The notes beneath the pieces are model-generated. The model was not told the DNA's origin and made no database searches. It saw only the letters and a list, made by a program, of their open reading frames with translations. Source: Atrichornis clamosus (lineage: Eukaryota > Chordata > Aves > Passeriformes > Menuridae). From it: 64,000 bases of DNA. The translations under genes and the position numbers were made by a program. This document shows, in pieces, positions 35,601 through 48,884 of this stretch; within the stretch, counting starts at the first letter, position 1, and every line of letters starts with the position of its first letter. The DNA is taken from assembly GCA_013400975.1 (NCBI GenBank), contig WBMZ01000162.1, positions 62,001 to 126,000 of the forward strand, written 5' to 3'.

Positions 35601-38580
35601 ATCTAAGTAAAGAGTTTGTTTAGGAGACACAAATTTATTCAGAAATTGTGATTATATTACTAAAATTAATATTAATAAATATATTACTAATAATAGATGT
35701 GATGGGTTTTTGCTAGTCTAAATTATTATTTCTGTCTTCTATGTTTCCTCATTATGTTTTTCCAGACCATATATATTTTTACTAAATCTTTCCAAAAATT
35801 TTCTGAGCTTTTCTGGTTCAGAACCTTTTCTGGGAAGCTTTTTAGTTCCTAAGTCAACAGTATAAAAAAAATCAGCCATGCATCTGTTTTTTAAATGTCA
35901 CTGTAACTCCATCACTCAGAACACCTAAAAAGCTTCTGGGAACACTGGGAACACTTCATGCTTGCATAAAATACTTCCTTAGAGAATCTCACAAACAAGG
36001 GTTAGCTTGACTGCAATTCTGCATTTTACTTCCACAGTGTGCTCTCTCTCTTCTCTTGAAAATATTTCCATTCTTTCTTCTTTGTATACTGATAATCTGT
36101 TAACAATAACAGATGATAAATTACGGGTTTATGGACTCTCAAGCACAAAATCCAACAAAAGCGCTACAATACCAAGATTATGTGGAAGTCAGCATTCTTG
36201 GACCAGCCATGGGAACTAGCATGAGTGTGCCATTGAATCACAGCTTTAAAAAAGATATAAAATAGATTGGTTTTTTGAGAAAGGAAGATTTCAGGATCTG
36301 TTCCACATATCCTCAAACTTTACCTTTTGGAAAGACAGAGTTGAGGGTAGAATGAGATTAGCAGCATAAATAAGGATGAAATAAGATTTCCAGCCTCCTT
36401 TTATAAGCACCTTTCCCCAACAATATCCTGTCTCCTCCAAATCCTTTATCAGAAGAATAGATGCTTCCATAGTCTCACTCCTCATTGCACTTTCATCTCC
36501 TTTCCATTTTTCCTTTGTCTTCATGTTTCAGCCCTCCCAGACCCCCCTGTATTTCTTCCAGTCCCCACTTCATTTGCCCCATGAACGTCTTCAATTTTGC
36601 CTGTGGCAAAATTTATGTAGAGGTGAGTAAAAAGTAATGACTGCAGAGATGGTGCTGGAGGTACCATGCCCTGGCGGGTCGGTTGCTTCCAGGCAGAAGG
36701 GCTCACATGTGAATTCTTCATCTTGTACCCTGAGACATTACTAAATGGTGACTCTCACATACCTAGCCATCAATGTCCATGAAGATCTGAAAAACATTAT
36801 ATTTGTACGTGTCAAACTTGCTGTCAGATTAGGTAAAAATTGATCAGTGGGTTCAGTAAGTGTGAATTGGCAGAAACAGCAGCAGAGAATCAAGCTAAGC
36901 ATATATAATTTTACTGTCAGGAAATTGGGGCAGAAATAAAGTAAAAGGGTCCATCTTTAAGACCACTGCTTTCCTCATAAAAATGATGTGCTGTACTCAC
37001 AGTGATGTGAAGAAATGAACCTTAGATAGTTTAACTTCCATAAGTAGTACCATAATATCAGTCACAAATCTTATCAGTCATAAAATGGCCATAAATTAAA
37101 TCAGACAATTATTAAGGTGAAAATCAGTGCCTAGAAAATAAACCTGCCTGTTATCAATGTAGATCCCATTAAAAAAAATCTCGGATTATAGATATTTTAC
37201 TATCTTCTTAGAACATCTTTGTTTTAAATACAGATTAGGAATATCTGACATTTTTTAACAGTATCATCACCAAGCTCGGTGTCTACATGGCATTTCCTGT
37301 ACGTTTTATTGTTCAGATATATTCTATTATTTTTTATGGCTGTGTCTGCTCTGTATCAGAAAACATTTCTGCAAATGCAGAGCAGATGATTTGCTTTTAC
37401 TTCTGCAAAGTTCATGTTGAAAGAAAAGTAAATCACTTCTTCACATGGCTTCTTTGCCTGAAAAACTGCATGGAAATGGAGGAAGTAAAGTATTGCAGGG
37501 GAGAAGACATAAACTGTGAATGTGAGTTACATTAAGAGCTCACAGACCCCCGTTAATCATTTTACATCACAAATTCTCAAGTGAAGCCAGGAGCATAAGG
37601 AGACCTGAGCATACCATCCTTTCAGGGCACATAAAGCCATGGCTTCACATGAATTAGCCCCAGCAGGTATCTATCAAAGCGAGGGAGAATCAAGTCTTTA
37701 GGCAGCAACTTTCTTTCATATATAATGACGGAAAAGCACAAAGAAAAGTACTTAGCAGAAATTTGTGCTGGTCTTCAGCATCATCCTGGCTTTACTTTGG
37801 AAAGTCTGCCTTGTTCCTGGGGGATGAGTCAGGTACCTAGCTGTGACATTTATGGAAATTGTTTGTATGTGTTAGGATCAGAATATCCACCCGGAGGCTG
37901 GTAGTGCTATTCAGAGTGGAGAATTGCGCATGCTGGGGATATGTTTTCTCCTAAATGCATGCCTGTATTTCTCAGCTTTGTCATGGGAACTGCAAGGAGC
38001 ATTTGTAGATGTAGGAGCCTTGAGAGAAAGCTAAATAGACAGACAGTAGAACAAGGTACTGAGGGGAGAAAATGGCACAGATTCACTGAAATCATTAAAT
38101 CTACTCTGGTTTATACTAGCTGAGAGCCTAACTTGGAGATGAACAACACATTTAAACAGCAAAAAAGAGCAAAATTCTAACCTTAGCTAAACTAAGGATT
38201 GAAACTTTAGCCTCTTCATGTTGCAAGAATTTCAAGGAATTAGTAGTTATTAGTATTCAATGCTACTGAAGCATAGTACATTTGAAATTGTCAAAATGTT
38301 GATAGTAATAAAACATGTGGTTAGGGAGATAAGAAAAGCACCCTGTCCGTGTCCTCATCTGGCCACTCAGTACATTTTATTCCCAAAATGTAACACAGAA
38401 TTACTTAAAATTAACAGACTGCAAATACAAAGTGAATTTTGCAGGGGGTAGGACTGTGTTTGCTCTATTGAGGATGAACAGAAGAGGGCTCACAGAGGGA
38501 ACTATTATGCCCTGCTACTTCTTTTAAAACAAGTTTAAGGAACATCAGGTGCTGCTCATAACTGTGTCAATATCTAACTA
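32671..38580. other. Non-coding stretch, nothing recognised
   Basis: Only short chance frames. AT-rich patches occur at 32880-32940 (including AGAATTATAATAATTCT, a short near-palindrome) and 35640-35720. No repeat family could be named. Confidence 0.5.
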
Positions 38581-39030
38581 CCCACCCCAGGCAGGCACTA
38601 AAGAGCCGTAAGAGGCATTTGCTGGCTCTCCAGCTCCCAGGGCTGAGCAGCACCTGAGATTCTTCATGAATCCTTCTTTGAGAAAGGAAAAGAAACTTCA
38701 TGTGGTTGCCTGTGATGCTGCAAGGGGTGGCATTATCCCCACTTGTTACTATGGAGATGCATTCTGTTATCCCACTGTAATCACTCAGACAATGACATTT
38801 CGTTGTTTGCCTATGCGCCTGCTGTTAGGAGAAAGCACTTTTGTCAGCGATTAAGAGGAGCTGTTTGAGACTTCTGCTTTTACGTCATGCAGAAAAGGGC
38901 TTAACCAGAGAGTGCTGAAGTGCTTCAGCAGTGATCTTCCTCAGCTAGAACTGAGCGGGTCTGTGGTGTGCCTGAACGAGAAAATCCCATACAGAAGGTG
39001 TGGCTGCATTTACAACTGACTACAAGAGCA
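38581..39030. other. GC-richer unique-looking segment
   Basis: Contains a 62-codon plus-strand frame (38666-38854) with no recognised domain, a GTTACTATGGAGATG word (38745-38759) loosely like an RFX X-box, and TACGTCATG (38881-38889), which contains the core of a CRE-like site. These could be parts of a regulatory element, but the evidence is weak. Confidence 0.25.
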
Positions 39031-42000
39031 CTCACCGTAATAACCAAGGGCAAATTATTTTAATAACTATACCCATGTTAAAAATAAAATAAAAGTGTTT
39101 TGTGAGGCATGAGATTCTTCTTTGTATTTCATCACATTCGATATATTTTTTTATAATTCTTGCCCTTTGAAAGAAAGTAGTAGGTTTCTGCCCAGTTCTT
39201 ACTACATGAATTTGGTCATGCCAGGGGGCCTGTAATGAGTTGTCCATTCTAAGGTCCAAGTTAAATGTGACTCCATTAGCACTGCAGAAATTTGTAATAG
39301 AAGTATGAAGATTGGTATGAATGGAGTAAGAATGGAAACATGGGTGCAAAGCACCAGAGGGAACAGCAGAACAAAGTTTAAAAGAAGAGGCATCTGTTAA
39401 TCACTGTGGAGCTCGGTATCTGTGATTTCATGTGGAGGATGAACAAAATCAACTGAAGTTGAAGCTGACAAGTGGATAGAAAACAGGATTACAGCTTATC
39501 AAGCAAGGGAAATAAAAGTTGTGAAATTCAGGAATTTCTCCAACATTTACAACGGGTGAGTCAAAATGACAAGGCAAGCAATCCAAAGCAGCAGGCACTC
39601 CTAGAAGATACAAAAGACAATTAAAAACCCAAAATGTGTGTTGAGACCAGAGCTGCTGATGTCCTTTGTCCTCCCTGCCACATGTAAGTAGTCCAAAACT
39701 GCTTGGGCACGGGTATCTTGGTACTCATGAATACAGAGGAAAGTGTGTGAATGAGACATATGAGAGATTGACAAGGAGTGGGTAAAAGTGACTTGCTTAG
39801 TAACTTTTGTATTGCAAAATCACCTTTCTTGCAGAATTCAGTTACAGTAATTTCTAACAAAGCCCACTGTGTAATATGAGTACAAAGGTCTGAAATGAGC
39901 TTAAAGATTTTCTGAATATTAGGATTCCTGGGATGGTTTTGTAGTTATTTCATTTATTTTACTTCTTTTATTAGACTGAATAATGTAAGCAGGATAAAAA
40001 ACCTAAAAGATTTTCTGCAGAGTTCTTCCTTTCTGGATTTAGTAAAGGAAAAAGGAAGTTTAACTTTTTGCAGGTAAGGAACTACTGCTCTGAATTTATC
40101 TTAATTATGTTAATTGCTTAGAAAACTTCAAGGTACCGTTGCATGAATATTTACCTGCTGGCAAATTTATTTGGTGTAGATTGACCTCAATCTCTTTACA
40201 GCAGCATTGCATGAGGGCTGTGCCGTAGACTGGATCAGCAAAATGAGCTGGGGTTAAAATAGCAACTAGCAAAAAAACTACCACCACCACCAAAAACATC
40301 AGACTTCTTCTATTTTAACCTTTCTATTTCCCAGAATATTTCTTTTGTTTGATTTAGCGTGTTTGCATCCTCAGAGAACCAGTGTGGACAATGGAGGAGG
40401 CAGGAAAGACAAGCATGAGAAGGAACGATGGAGTCTTTAAAGGTCACAAAGAACTATCCTGCTTTTCCTACTGCCTTTGAAGTAGAGTCATCCTGCTCAG
40501 CAGTCTCTGCCTTGCTTCCCTTTTCCCTTGGGTTTGTCTTTATTTATTTAGAGATGCTAGAAAAAAGCAAGGAAAGGTCAGAGGGCCAGGAACAGCTAAT
40601 ATGGAGCCTGATGCTGGTGGATTTGCTGCCTATGGTCTACCAGGCACAGATAAGCTCCAAGCACTGCAGGCAGAAATCAAGCACAGCTGAACTGCTTTGA
40701 AGAACAAATCATTAGACACTGTCTTAGGGCAACATTACACCTAAGTCCTGCCATAATGGAACTGCTCTTGCCATGTGGCAAGTGGCAAACCTAGTGCAGG
40801 TATTGTCTCCCACACTGGGCCTTCTCCACAGGGATATTAGAGACCTAATAATCAGTGATCTTGACTTAATCTCATAGACTTTGATGAAAAGGTAGCAAAC
40901 ATTATATTCATTTGGAAAGCCTCAGAATGTCAAGGAGTCAAAGGGCAGCCTGAGAAACTGCACACCCAGCAGCTGAGCAAGGCACATCAGGGCTGTGCAA
41001 ATTCTGCCTGTCTGCCATAGCATGATCTTTGTTTTGTGTCTCTTAGGACAGCCACAGCATTTTCCTTGAAGTAATTGATTTTTTAAGTGATAGTCTAGTG
41101 TTGACAGACTGAAACGGACTGGAATTATTTCTCTGTGCAATCACTGACAACTACAAAGGACATCTTAACTGTTGCAAAGTGAAGCAGACAAGTTGCAAGT
41201 ACAACTGCATGGCATAACAAAGGCAGGACTTTTGCTCTGCCTATCTTCTAGACAACAGTTAAGTCAAATTTCTCTTTTCTGGTCACTAAAGATCCCGTAA
41301 GATTTATTAGCAGGCTAAAACTTCTGGCTTCTCTCTGAGCGAGAGTTCGCAGCTCTTTATTTACATTGTGAGTATTCTCCTTTATAAAGGAAAATACCCT
41401 TTGTTTGGAAAACCAAGCACGCCAGACCTTTTCAGACTTAGAAACACTGCTTGAAGTACAGCTAAGACGGAGTGTGTTCCTTGCCTCAAGCTTTGCACAC
41501 TCACTGTGACCCTACAGGGTGTGTGTGGTTCAGCTTCCTATGCAAACTCTAGCACTGTGGCAATTGAGATCAGCACCTTCTGGGAAGGAGCCCACGGACA
41601 CAAGTTCTGATGTCAGCCGTGGCATGACTGACCAGCCCCTTCTGCGGGTCAGAGCACTGAATCTCTGTTGGGCAGTACAGTGGGACTAAAGTCTTAGTTC
41701 AGCACTCTTCCCACATGAACTAGAACTCATATAAACCCTGCATGTGGAAGGATGTGATCATGCCAATGTTAAATTGTGAAGTACCCTTAGCACCATCCCT
41801 GGAAAGTTTGTAGGTGGACAATTTCCAGCATCTGTTCTGCTTCGGTTGTCTTAAGCATGGAAGTTCTGATCATATACAATTCAAGAGGTGTGTCACTGTT
41901 ACCTAAAACTATGGAAGTGATAATTCCTCATCCATTTCTGGAAATATCTCGCTTCAATCCAGCTTAGCTTTGAAGTTGTCTTTCAGTGACTGCATCACAA

Positions 42001-42640
42001 AGGGCTGAAAGTCATCCTGGATCTGGACACCATGCTCTGGTCACTTTGCTATTTCTGAGGAACTCCATCAGTAACCCCATCCAGTCAAAATTTCCTCTAG
42101 CAATATCCTTCCCATCATGTCCCACATAGCTCCTTCCTGTCAAACCATGATTTAATATGCAGTCTCCTCTTTAACTTCAATTGCCAATGCTTTGCAGAAC
42201 TTCAGATGCGTGAGATAGATTGTTTGTCCTTTTTAAACTGTATTAGGGACTAAGACAGCATTTCACAGGAAAAATTTTCATTTAGAGTGCATTGGTTACA
42301 TCAGCAGCATCAAATGTTTTACTGCTTAAAGTAGTTGCCAAGGGTTTACATTGGAAAATTAGTTTTAGTGTAAATGAACTTTGGAAAACCCAGATGTCTA
42401 CACCTAATGATTCTTGAAAGATTTTAATTTCCCACCATGTTTCTTTGCTCACACTTTGCATCAGGTTCATTAACTTTCAGCCCAGATACAGAAATAACTT
42501 TCTTTTGACTGTAGCCTCTTATCTGTTGAAAACATGAAGGGGGAAGTGTCAGATCTGTGCTACAAATCACAGTCTTTTTTGTTATTATTATACCATTTGC
42601 ATAGTTTGTAATCTGGCATTATTTTACTGGCTTCATCACA
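39031..42640. other. Non-coding stretch, nothing recognised
   Basis: Short chance frames only. I see no repeat consensus, RNA gene or exon that stands out. Confidence 0.5.
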
Positions 42641-43330
42641 GTCCCATTAGCTGCAGGAGCTTTTCTAACCTGGAAAGAGGCTGTGCAACCAGCTGACACA
42701 AAATTGACTGTATGTTTTGTAGCTGTTCAGAGTGTGGTCCACTGCTGTACCTGTCCAGCTTTGTGGCACTGTACTACAGGAGAGTATGAGCCTCATACCA
42801 GTAAAACCCTGCAGGAAAGCAGTGCTAACAAGTGCCTGTAGGGTCAGAGTGCTTACCCCTAACGCCAGGTTCCCAGAGAAGACTCTCACCTCCATGAAAG
42901 GTTTTGGGTAAACTCTGGAGCTACTGAGATTCACAGAGAGGCAAGCGCAACTTCTGTGTTCAGGTGGCTCTCTGCCAGTGGGATGGATACTGGTTTGATT
43001 TAGGGCACTTCACTCCCTACCCAGGGCTGGGAGCTCTGAGCTCCTTGGGACTGGACCTGCAGACAATTACAAGTGGATCAGCTCAAACTTTCAGCAGTGG
43101 TCCACAGTGGAGGTGCCACCAGTGCTGCCTGGTTGATGTGTCATGCAGGAGGTCTGGATCTGGGTCCTCCATAGGGTTAAACCTTGACCACAAGGCTTTT
43201 GCATGGAAGCTTATTTCCCAAAGAAAATATGGCTGAGCCCTGCACGCTCAGGGTGCACGACACCAGCAGGGGCCTCCTGGAGGCCAGGTCATGGCGTCAC
43301 CCCCACAAGCCCTCGCCTTGGATATGACTT
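42641..43330. other. GC-richer block of unknown origin
   Basis: Base composition is higher than in the flanks and both strands have frames of about 90 codons (42665-42934 minus, 42964-43236 plus). No domain or repeat family was recognised. Confidence 0.3.
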
Positions 43331-45789
43331 TTCAATGAGAAAGGCAGAAACCATGTGTTTGAGATTGGCCAAGATTCCTTCAGGTTCTTCTCAATTTGTT
43401 TTAATCTGAGCTTCGGTCTCGCTCCTCTACCTTGCAGTTTAATGAAACCTGTCTCTTATAAAACAGAAAATACTTTGGAAGCTCAGATGGAGAAAATCTG
43501 TGGGGTGTTCCTCACCTGCAAGATTCAGTCCTCATTGGAGAGTTCTTAAGACTGTGGATGCAACTTTTAAAGAAGAATCCCATACACTTTGCTGTTCCGT
43601 GTAGTGTATTGTGGAGCCAGCACCTGTTGTAGGCAGTTGGATACTCCTCCGGACACCAACATTTGAACAGGAGTGGTAACTGCACAGTATGTTTTTACTC
43701 AAATATGAAAAACAGAGGACAGAGCAGGAGTCTGTTAACAAAAAACTTTGCCTTCTCCATCATGCTGCTAACATCCTCTCTGTGTCTTTCTAAGAATAAC
43801 CCTGTCTCTTTACATAATGAATTTTTTTTAGTGTAAAGAAGAGATTCTGCAGGTTTCAAAAGTGACTATGTGGACCAATGTTTATGAGAGGTTACAAAAA
43901 AATGTAATTAAAAATTTATTTTGAAGCTTAGTTTTTTTGTAAAATATTGTTTGCAGTCAGCATTGCAGTTCTGCCAAAAAAAAGCAGATTAACTTTGCTC
44001 AGTGTGGTTAGTATTGTTTATTTGCTAGAGACAGAGCTTTGAGGAGTCCTCTAACTTTTTATATGAAATTTTGAATGCAGATTTCATCAAAATTTCTAAA
44101 ATTACTTATGAAAACACCCTAAGTTCTTAGATGCAAACAAATAAAAATCTTCCAGAAGAAATATAGGTGACTTCTTTTATTGTGTTATATTTTGAGTTGC
44201 TTTTCACCATAATACTTGTGAAGTTACAGCTATTACCTTTTTTTATTGAAGTTTCCAGATTGTTTTCCAATCATCTTTTCCCCTTTGATCGTTTCACAGT
44301 TTATTAAGTTCCCATGTCCTGAGATGTGTAGTAAACACTCTGCAGGTGACTTATATAGATTACATAGATAGGTAAAATGAATCTTAGGAGAACAATAACT
44401 TTCCCAAAGTCACAAAACAAGGTCAGAGTAAAGAAGCACAAGTGTGATGGCTTGTCTCTGTGGAGAAAATTGTCACAGTAATTGTTTGAAAGATTAATCT
44501 TTGTCACAAATGATTGTCACGCAAATTAATCTAGAGCAGAAAGAATTAATCAGAAATCTTCTCCTTGTGACAAGAATTGTCAGTCATGAGTCTCAAAATG
44601 TACTTCTTGCAAAGCAAAATCAGTAAAAATGAGTCCAGGGAACACAACATAAAATGAATTATTGGCAATTTAATGGCAACTTCGTGTCAAACTTTCTGCT
44701 GAGAAACTGGAAGAAGGGGCATGACATCCATGGGAAAAGTATGGGAGAACAAATCTTCCTCAAGCTTGGAAAAACTGCTCTGATAGCTCCAAACCCCAGT
44801 TTGCCCCTGCCTCTGGCTGATGGAAGTATATTTGGTTAGACTGAACCTGATCAGAGAAGAGAAGTGTTTAATCTTCAAAGCATAAGAAAGAAGGGAGATA
44901 CCTGGATTTCTTGGAGTAAGAATTAAAAACTTTAAAACTCCCTCATATGTGATAAAGCCACTTTGAGCTATGATTCTTGAACCACTCACTTCTAGTGAAG
45001 TTAAAAAGATGGAATGACTAGCTAATGCTCCCTCCCTGAGCAAGTCCACAGAAGAGTGTGAGATGAGAACTAGAGCTTCAAATTCTACATTTTAAGCAAA
45101 AATCTGCAAATCTTAATCTGGCAACATTTCTTTCCAGATATCTGTGGATTTATCTGAGGAAAGGTTAATAATTTAGATCCTTGAGGGCTCCTGCTACCTC
45201 AAGTAGCTGCATTATAAGATCCCCTGGTATGCACATGGTTTTTCTTCATGGAGGGTGCTGCCTGTGCCTGTGTTTGTTACCTGGTACTCTGCCTCTAGAA
45301 GTTTCCCTTGCAGACAGTGCCTGACAGCCTTTTGCCAAGGGCAGCAGACAGATTTTTTCAAGTCTTTCCAGCATCTTACAGTCTTGGAGCATTACTCATT
45401 TCTAGCCGGAATGTCCTGTTTTTGTCTCCTTCTTCTTTGGCTAACAAGGCCTGTTTAGATCCTCTTATCCCGTTGATATTTATGGTGACTGACCATACAG
45501 AGTGTAAGTGGCTGGGTTTGTGTCATGCTACAGGTATAATCCTTATTGATTTACTGTTCTATTCTGTCTCTCTATTGGAAATATCGTTCCTGATATGTCA
45601 CACAATTGCATCAACCTTTGTGTGGCTGAATCGTGTTGATGACTCATGGCCATACTGTGAATGATTTTTCCCAGTCTGGGCTTTCTCCTCTCCTCACATT
45701 ATCACAGTTCAACCTCCAGCATACAGCAAGTCTTTTTATTAGTGTCTATGTGCCTGACCTAGCACCTCAGGATGATAAATTTAATCCGA
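43331..45789. other. Non-coding stretch, nothing recognised
   Basis: AT-rich around 43800-44280. A 118-codon plus-strand frame at 45308-45664 may be antisense to an old LINE that becomes recognisable from about 45790. Confidence 0.45.
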
Positions 45790-46720
45790 TTTTTAGTGCT
45801 TCATTGCTCAAGATTATCAGGTCCCTCCTATATGGTATTCTAACCTTCCCCTCTATTAATGTCATCTCCCAAATTTGTGTCATTAATTATTTTTATTATT
45901 TATTTTTGTTCCCTGTTATTGTGAACAATTGACATAATGGTTGATCCTAATCATATTCCACTTAGAACCAGCCTTTTGCTGGCTTCGTCTTCCTTTGGTG
46001 TTAGCTGTTGTTACCTACCCTGGAGCCAGATCTTTCCCAAAACTAAATGTATTAATTTACCATGTCTTTGCCTTAAGCACTAATAATTTGTCCTTGGAAT
46101 GTATGTGAGGCTTAGCAGGTCAGCTGGGTTGTATTTATCACATTCTTTCATTAGAACATAGTCCACCATATCACAGAAAGATACCAAGTTTATCTGCCAA
46201 AATCTTTTGCTGTCAATTCAGGTTGTATTGTACTGCATTTTCTGCTTATCTCAAATTTGTTATGTGGTCATTCTTTTGAAATTTGTTCCAACACCTTGCA
46301 TGCACTGGAAAACTGGCTAATAGTCCTGCAACTGCACGATTCCTTTTCCTTTAATCAAAATACAAATGCTGTGTTTGCTAATTTCTTGTGCTAAGGCACT
46401 AGCCAGAGATTAATAGGATCATTTAGAAAAGCATTGCTGCAGGACTTGCAATTTCACATGCTAGTACTTTGTGGCTGAATATAAACCTGCTCCAAAAGTT
46501 TCAGCACACTGAACTTCAATTTTTTTTTAATATCCTTGTCTGGTGGAATTATCCGTTATGAATATTCACTCCTATTAAGCATCCTCTCATCTGCCCCATT
46601 ATTAAAGACAAGGGTAAATATAAATAAACCTAGTTGACTTCCATCTCAAGAACACACTCTCTGTATGGATACTCCCAGCTTTAGTGTTTTCCTTTTTCCA
46701 TAGACTGATCTAACAGAAGA
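45790..46720 (-). mobile_element. Ancient CR1/L3-like LINE relic, antisense
   Basis: The plus strand reads the antisense of an old amniote CR1/L3-type element. Words in order include ATTAATGTCATCTCCCAAAT and TTTGTGTCATTAATTATTTT (45857-45893), like the ATCACCTCCCAACTTTGTGTCATC region of the family. Then come ACAGAAAGATACCAAGTTTATCTGCC (46173-46198) and TTGCTGTCAATTCAGGTTG (46208). TTTGTTCCAACACCTTGCATGC (46283) leads to GGAAAACTGGCTAATAGTCCTGC, GATTCCTTTTCCTTTAATC and AATGCTGTGTTTGCTAATT (to about 46384). CTCATCTGCCCCATTATTAAAGACAAGGG follows near 46587. Divergence is heavy and all frames are broken. It may extend to the CR1 at 46944. Family assignment from memory. Confidence 0.62.
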
Positions 46721-46943
46721 TTTTTATTGCAATGATTTTTGATTTATAGCCATAAAAACTGTAGCTCTTTATCTAAGTCTCTAGCAAAATTTTCATGTAA
46801 AGCTCATGTCCTCCATTTGTATGACCTAATCTGCAAAGCTTTGGGCAAATATCATAGTGCCATTGAGATCTATCAGGGTACATCCATCCTGATGCACCTT
46901 ACAATGGACCAGGAATGCCTTTTGCTTGATTCACTTAATGCTT

Positions 46944-47560
46944 CACAGAATCACAGGATCGTAGGATTATAGAATTGTTTGCCAAGGACCTTTATCATCT
47001 AGTTCCAACCCCCCACCTTCCACTAGACCAGATTGCTCAAAGCCCCATCTGACATGGCCTTGAACACTTCCAGGGACAGGACATCCACAGCTTTTCTGGG
47101 CAACCTGTGTCAGTCTCTCACCACCCTCACAGTGAAAAATTTCCTGCTAATATCTAACATAAATCGAGTCTCTTTCAGTTTAAGGCCATTCCCCTTTGTC
47201 CTATCACTGCATACCCTGCTGAAAAGTCCCTCTCCAGTTCTCTTGAATCCTGCTTTAGTTACTGGAAGGTGCTATAAGATGTCCCTGGAGCCTTTTCTTC
47301 TCCGGGCTGAACAACCCCAATTGTCTCAGCCTGGCTTGATAGGAGAGGTGCTCCAGCCCTCTGATCATATTCGTGTCCCCATTCTGGACTCACTCCAACA
47401 GGCCCATGTCTTTCTTGTGCTGAGAACCCCAGAGCTGGATGCAGCACTGCAGGTGGGGTCTCAGGAAGGCAGAACAGAGGCAGAATCATGCCCCTTGCCC
47501 TGCTGGCCATGCTGCTTTGGATGGAGCCCAGGATACAGCTGGCTTTCTGCAAGTGCACAT
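46944..47560 (-). mobile_element. CR1 LINE 3' fragment, antisense
   Basis: This is a clear CR1 tail in reverse. It opens with CACAGAATCACAGGATCGTAGG (the 8-bp tail repeat in reverse), then TCTAGTTCCAACCCCCCACC near 46998. TTGAACACTTCCAGGGACAG (47062), GGCCATTCCCCTTTGTCCTA (47184), GGGCTGAACAACCCCAATTG (47303) and CAGAGCTGGATGCAGCACTG (47431) follow. It ends at GGCTTTCTGCAAGTGCACAT near 47560, where the copy is 5' truncated. The 178-codon plus-strand frame at 47033-47569, the longest in the window, is merely the antisense of this element. It is better preserved than the neighbouring LINE relics, so probably younger, and lies next to or inside the ancient LINE at 45.8-46.7 kb. Confidence 0.95.
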
Positions 47561-48785
47561 TTTTCCTAAATCCTTTATGTTGATGTGTTTGCGTTTTTTT
47601 TGTTCTGATCAGATCCTATTTTTCAATCAACTGTTGAGGAGGAAAACCATTTATCTCCCGTTTAATTAAACATGTAATCTTTAATTGTTCCTTATCATTT
47701 ATTTCAGCTTAATTTTTGTCTTACCCTCTAACAGATACAGATCTAAGTTTGTAATATTGGTTTGCATAACAGATGCCATTATACAGTCAAACATATCTCT
47801 GCATCTGGACAGTTTTCCCCTAAGGTTAACTACATTTTGACTGTTCTCAGTGCCAGATGTCATTTCTGATCTGGTTAAACTGGAGGACTCTTTTCTTTAT
47901 AGAGTTGCTATTTCTTTAAAAGTTCCTTGTAAACCTAGTTAGAAAATTATCAGCTTTTGTCAGAAAATTCTGATTTGGCAAAAGCCTCATTGTTCAGTAA
48001 AGAAGCTTAAAATGTATTAACTTCCCCTTTAAAAGAAGGTTTATGTAGTCTCAATGTCATCTATTTCTGGTATAAAAAAGAAAAAAAATTCACAAAGACT
48101 TATTGTTGTCAGAAGTTCAACAAATTACACTAACGATATAAATAATAATGATTAAATCAATTTTTAAAATTAAAATTAATGTAATGAATTCTCAAATTTT
48201 TGTCAGGGCTCTTTTTCATTATGTTGAAGTTTTAGTTGATTTCTAGTAGAAGGGAGAAAGCATTTCCAATCCAATCCTGCTTTATTAAAAAAACAATGTT
48301 CATATTCATTTAAAACCCTCAAGTTCCCTCTGCTTACAAGCAGTCAGAAGCGCTTTGGATGAGGAACATGCAGCACTCTGTGTGGATCCTGTACTGCCTG
48401 GTGCTGCCTTGCTGCTGATCCTGGTGCAGTGTGCTGCTGCTGGCTGTCATGGAAAGCAACCTGAGTGCTCTGATTTGTCCTTTCTGTATACACCTGACAC
48501 TTGCCGAGCCCCTCCCAAGGGCCGTTTTGTAACACAAGTCATAAGAAATCTGTTTTTATGCTTAACTCTTCCCAGAATTTACTTGCTTTCAACCAGTACC
48601 TTTTCTCTGAGGTGTTTTTTGGTGCCACTGCTTTAGTCCTGTTACAGAAGGGCAAATTGAAGCAACCCCTTAATTGGATCTGCTTATAAGGAGAAAATAA
48701 ACTACTTGTAGTAAGCTTCAAAATACTGAAGAGGTGTGTATACAAGTACACATTAAATACTTCAGGGCATGAAAGAATAACCTGC
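47561..48785. other. Non-coding stretch, partly AT-rich
   Basis: 47561-47830 may be the continuation of the ancient LINE interrupted by the CR1, but I cannot confirm it. 48060-48200 is very AT-rich. A 93-codon frame at 48355-48636 has no convincing gene features. Confidence 0.4.
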
Positions 48786-48884
48786 AGCTTTGGTGGAGAG
48801 ATTTAAATGATATTTATATATTCCTGTACCATGCATATGTATAGAAGGAAAAATTCTTTTAAGCTCAGCCTCTCCACCAAAGCT
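48786..48884. repeat. Perfect 15-bp inverted repeat, 99-nt hairpin
   Basis: AGCTTTGGTGGAGAG at 48786-48800 is the exact reverse complement of CTCTCCACCAAAGCT at 48870-48884. The 69 bases between are AT-rich and offer only weak further pairing. With equal base use, about 0.005 such 15-bp pairs within 100 bp would be expected in 64 kb, so it is probably not chance. It may be a short hairpin-forming element, the ends of a tiny non-autonomous transposon, or an unusual small-RNA precursor. The long unpaired centre argues against a classical microRNA. Confidence 0.75.

Noticed and set aside
47033..47569. Longest open frame in the window (178 codons, plus strand)
   Set aside because: It is wholly antisense to a CR1 LINE tail; the frame is a by-product of the repeat and not a host gene.
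48355..48636. Cysteine-bearing peptide faintly like a Kunitz-type domain
   Set aside because: Cysteine spacing does not fit the Kunitz fold and no splice sites frame it.
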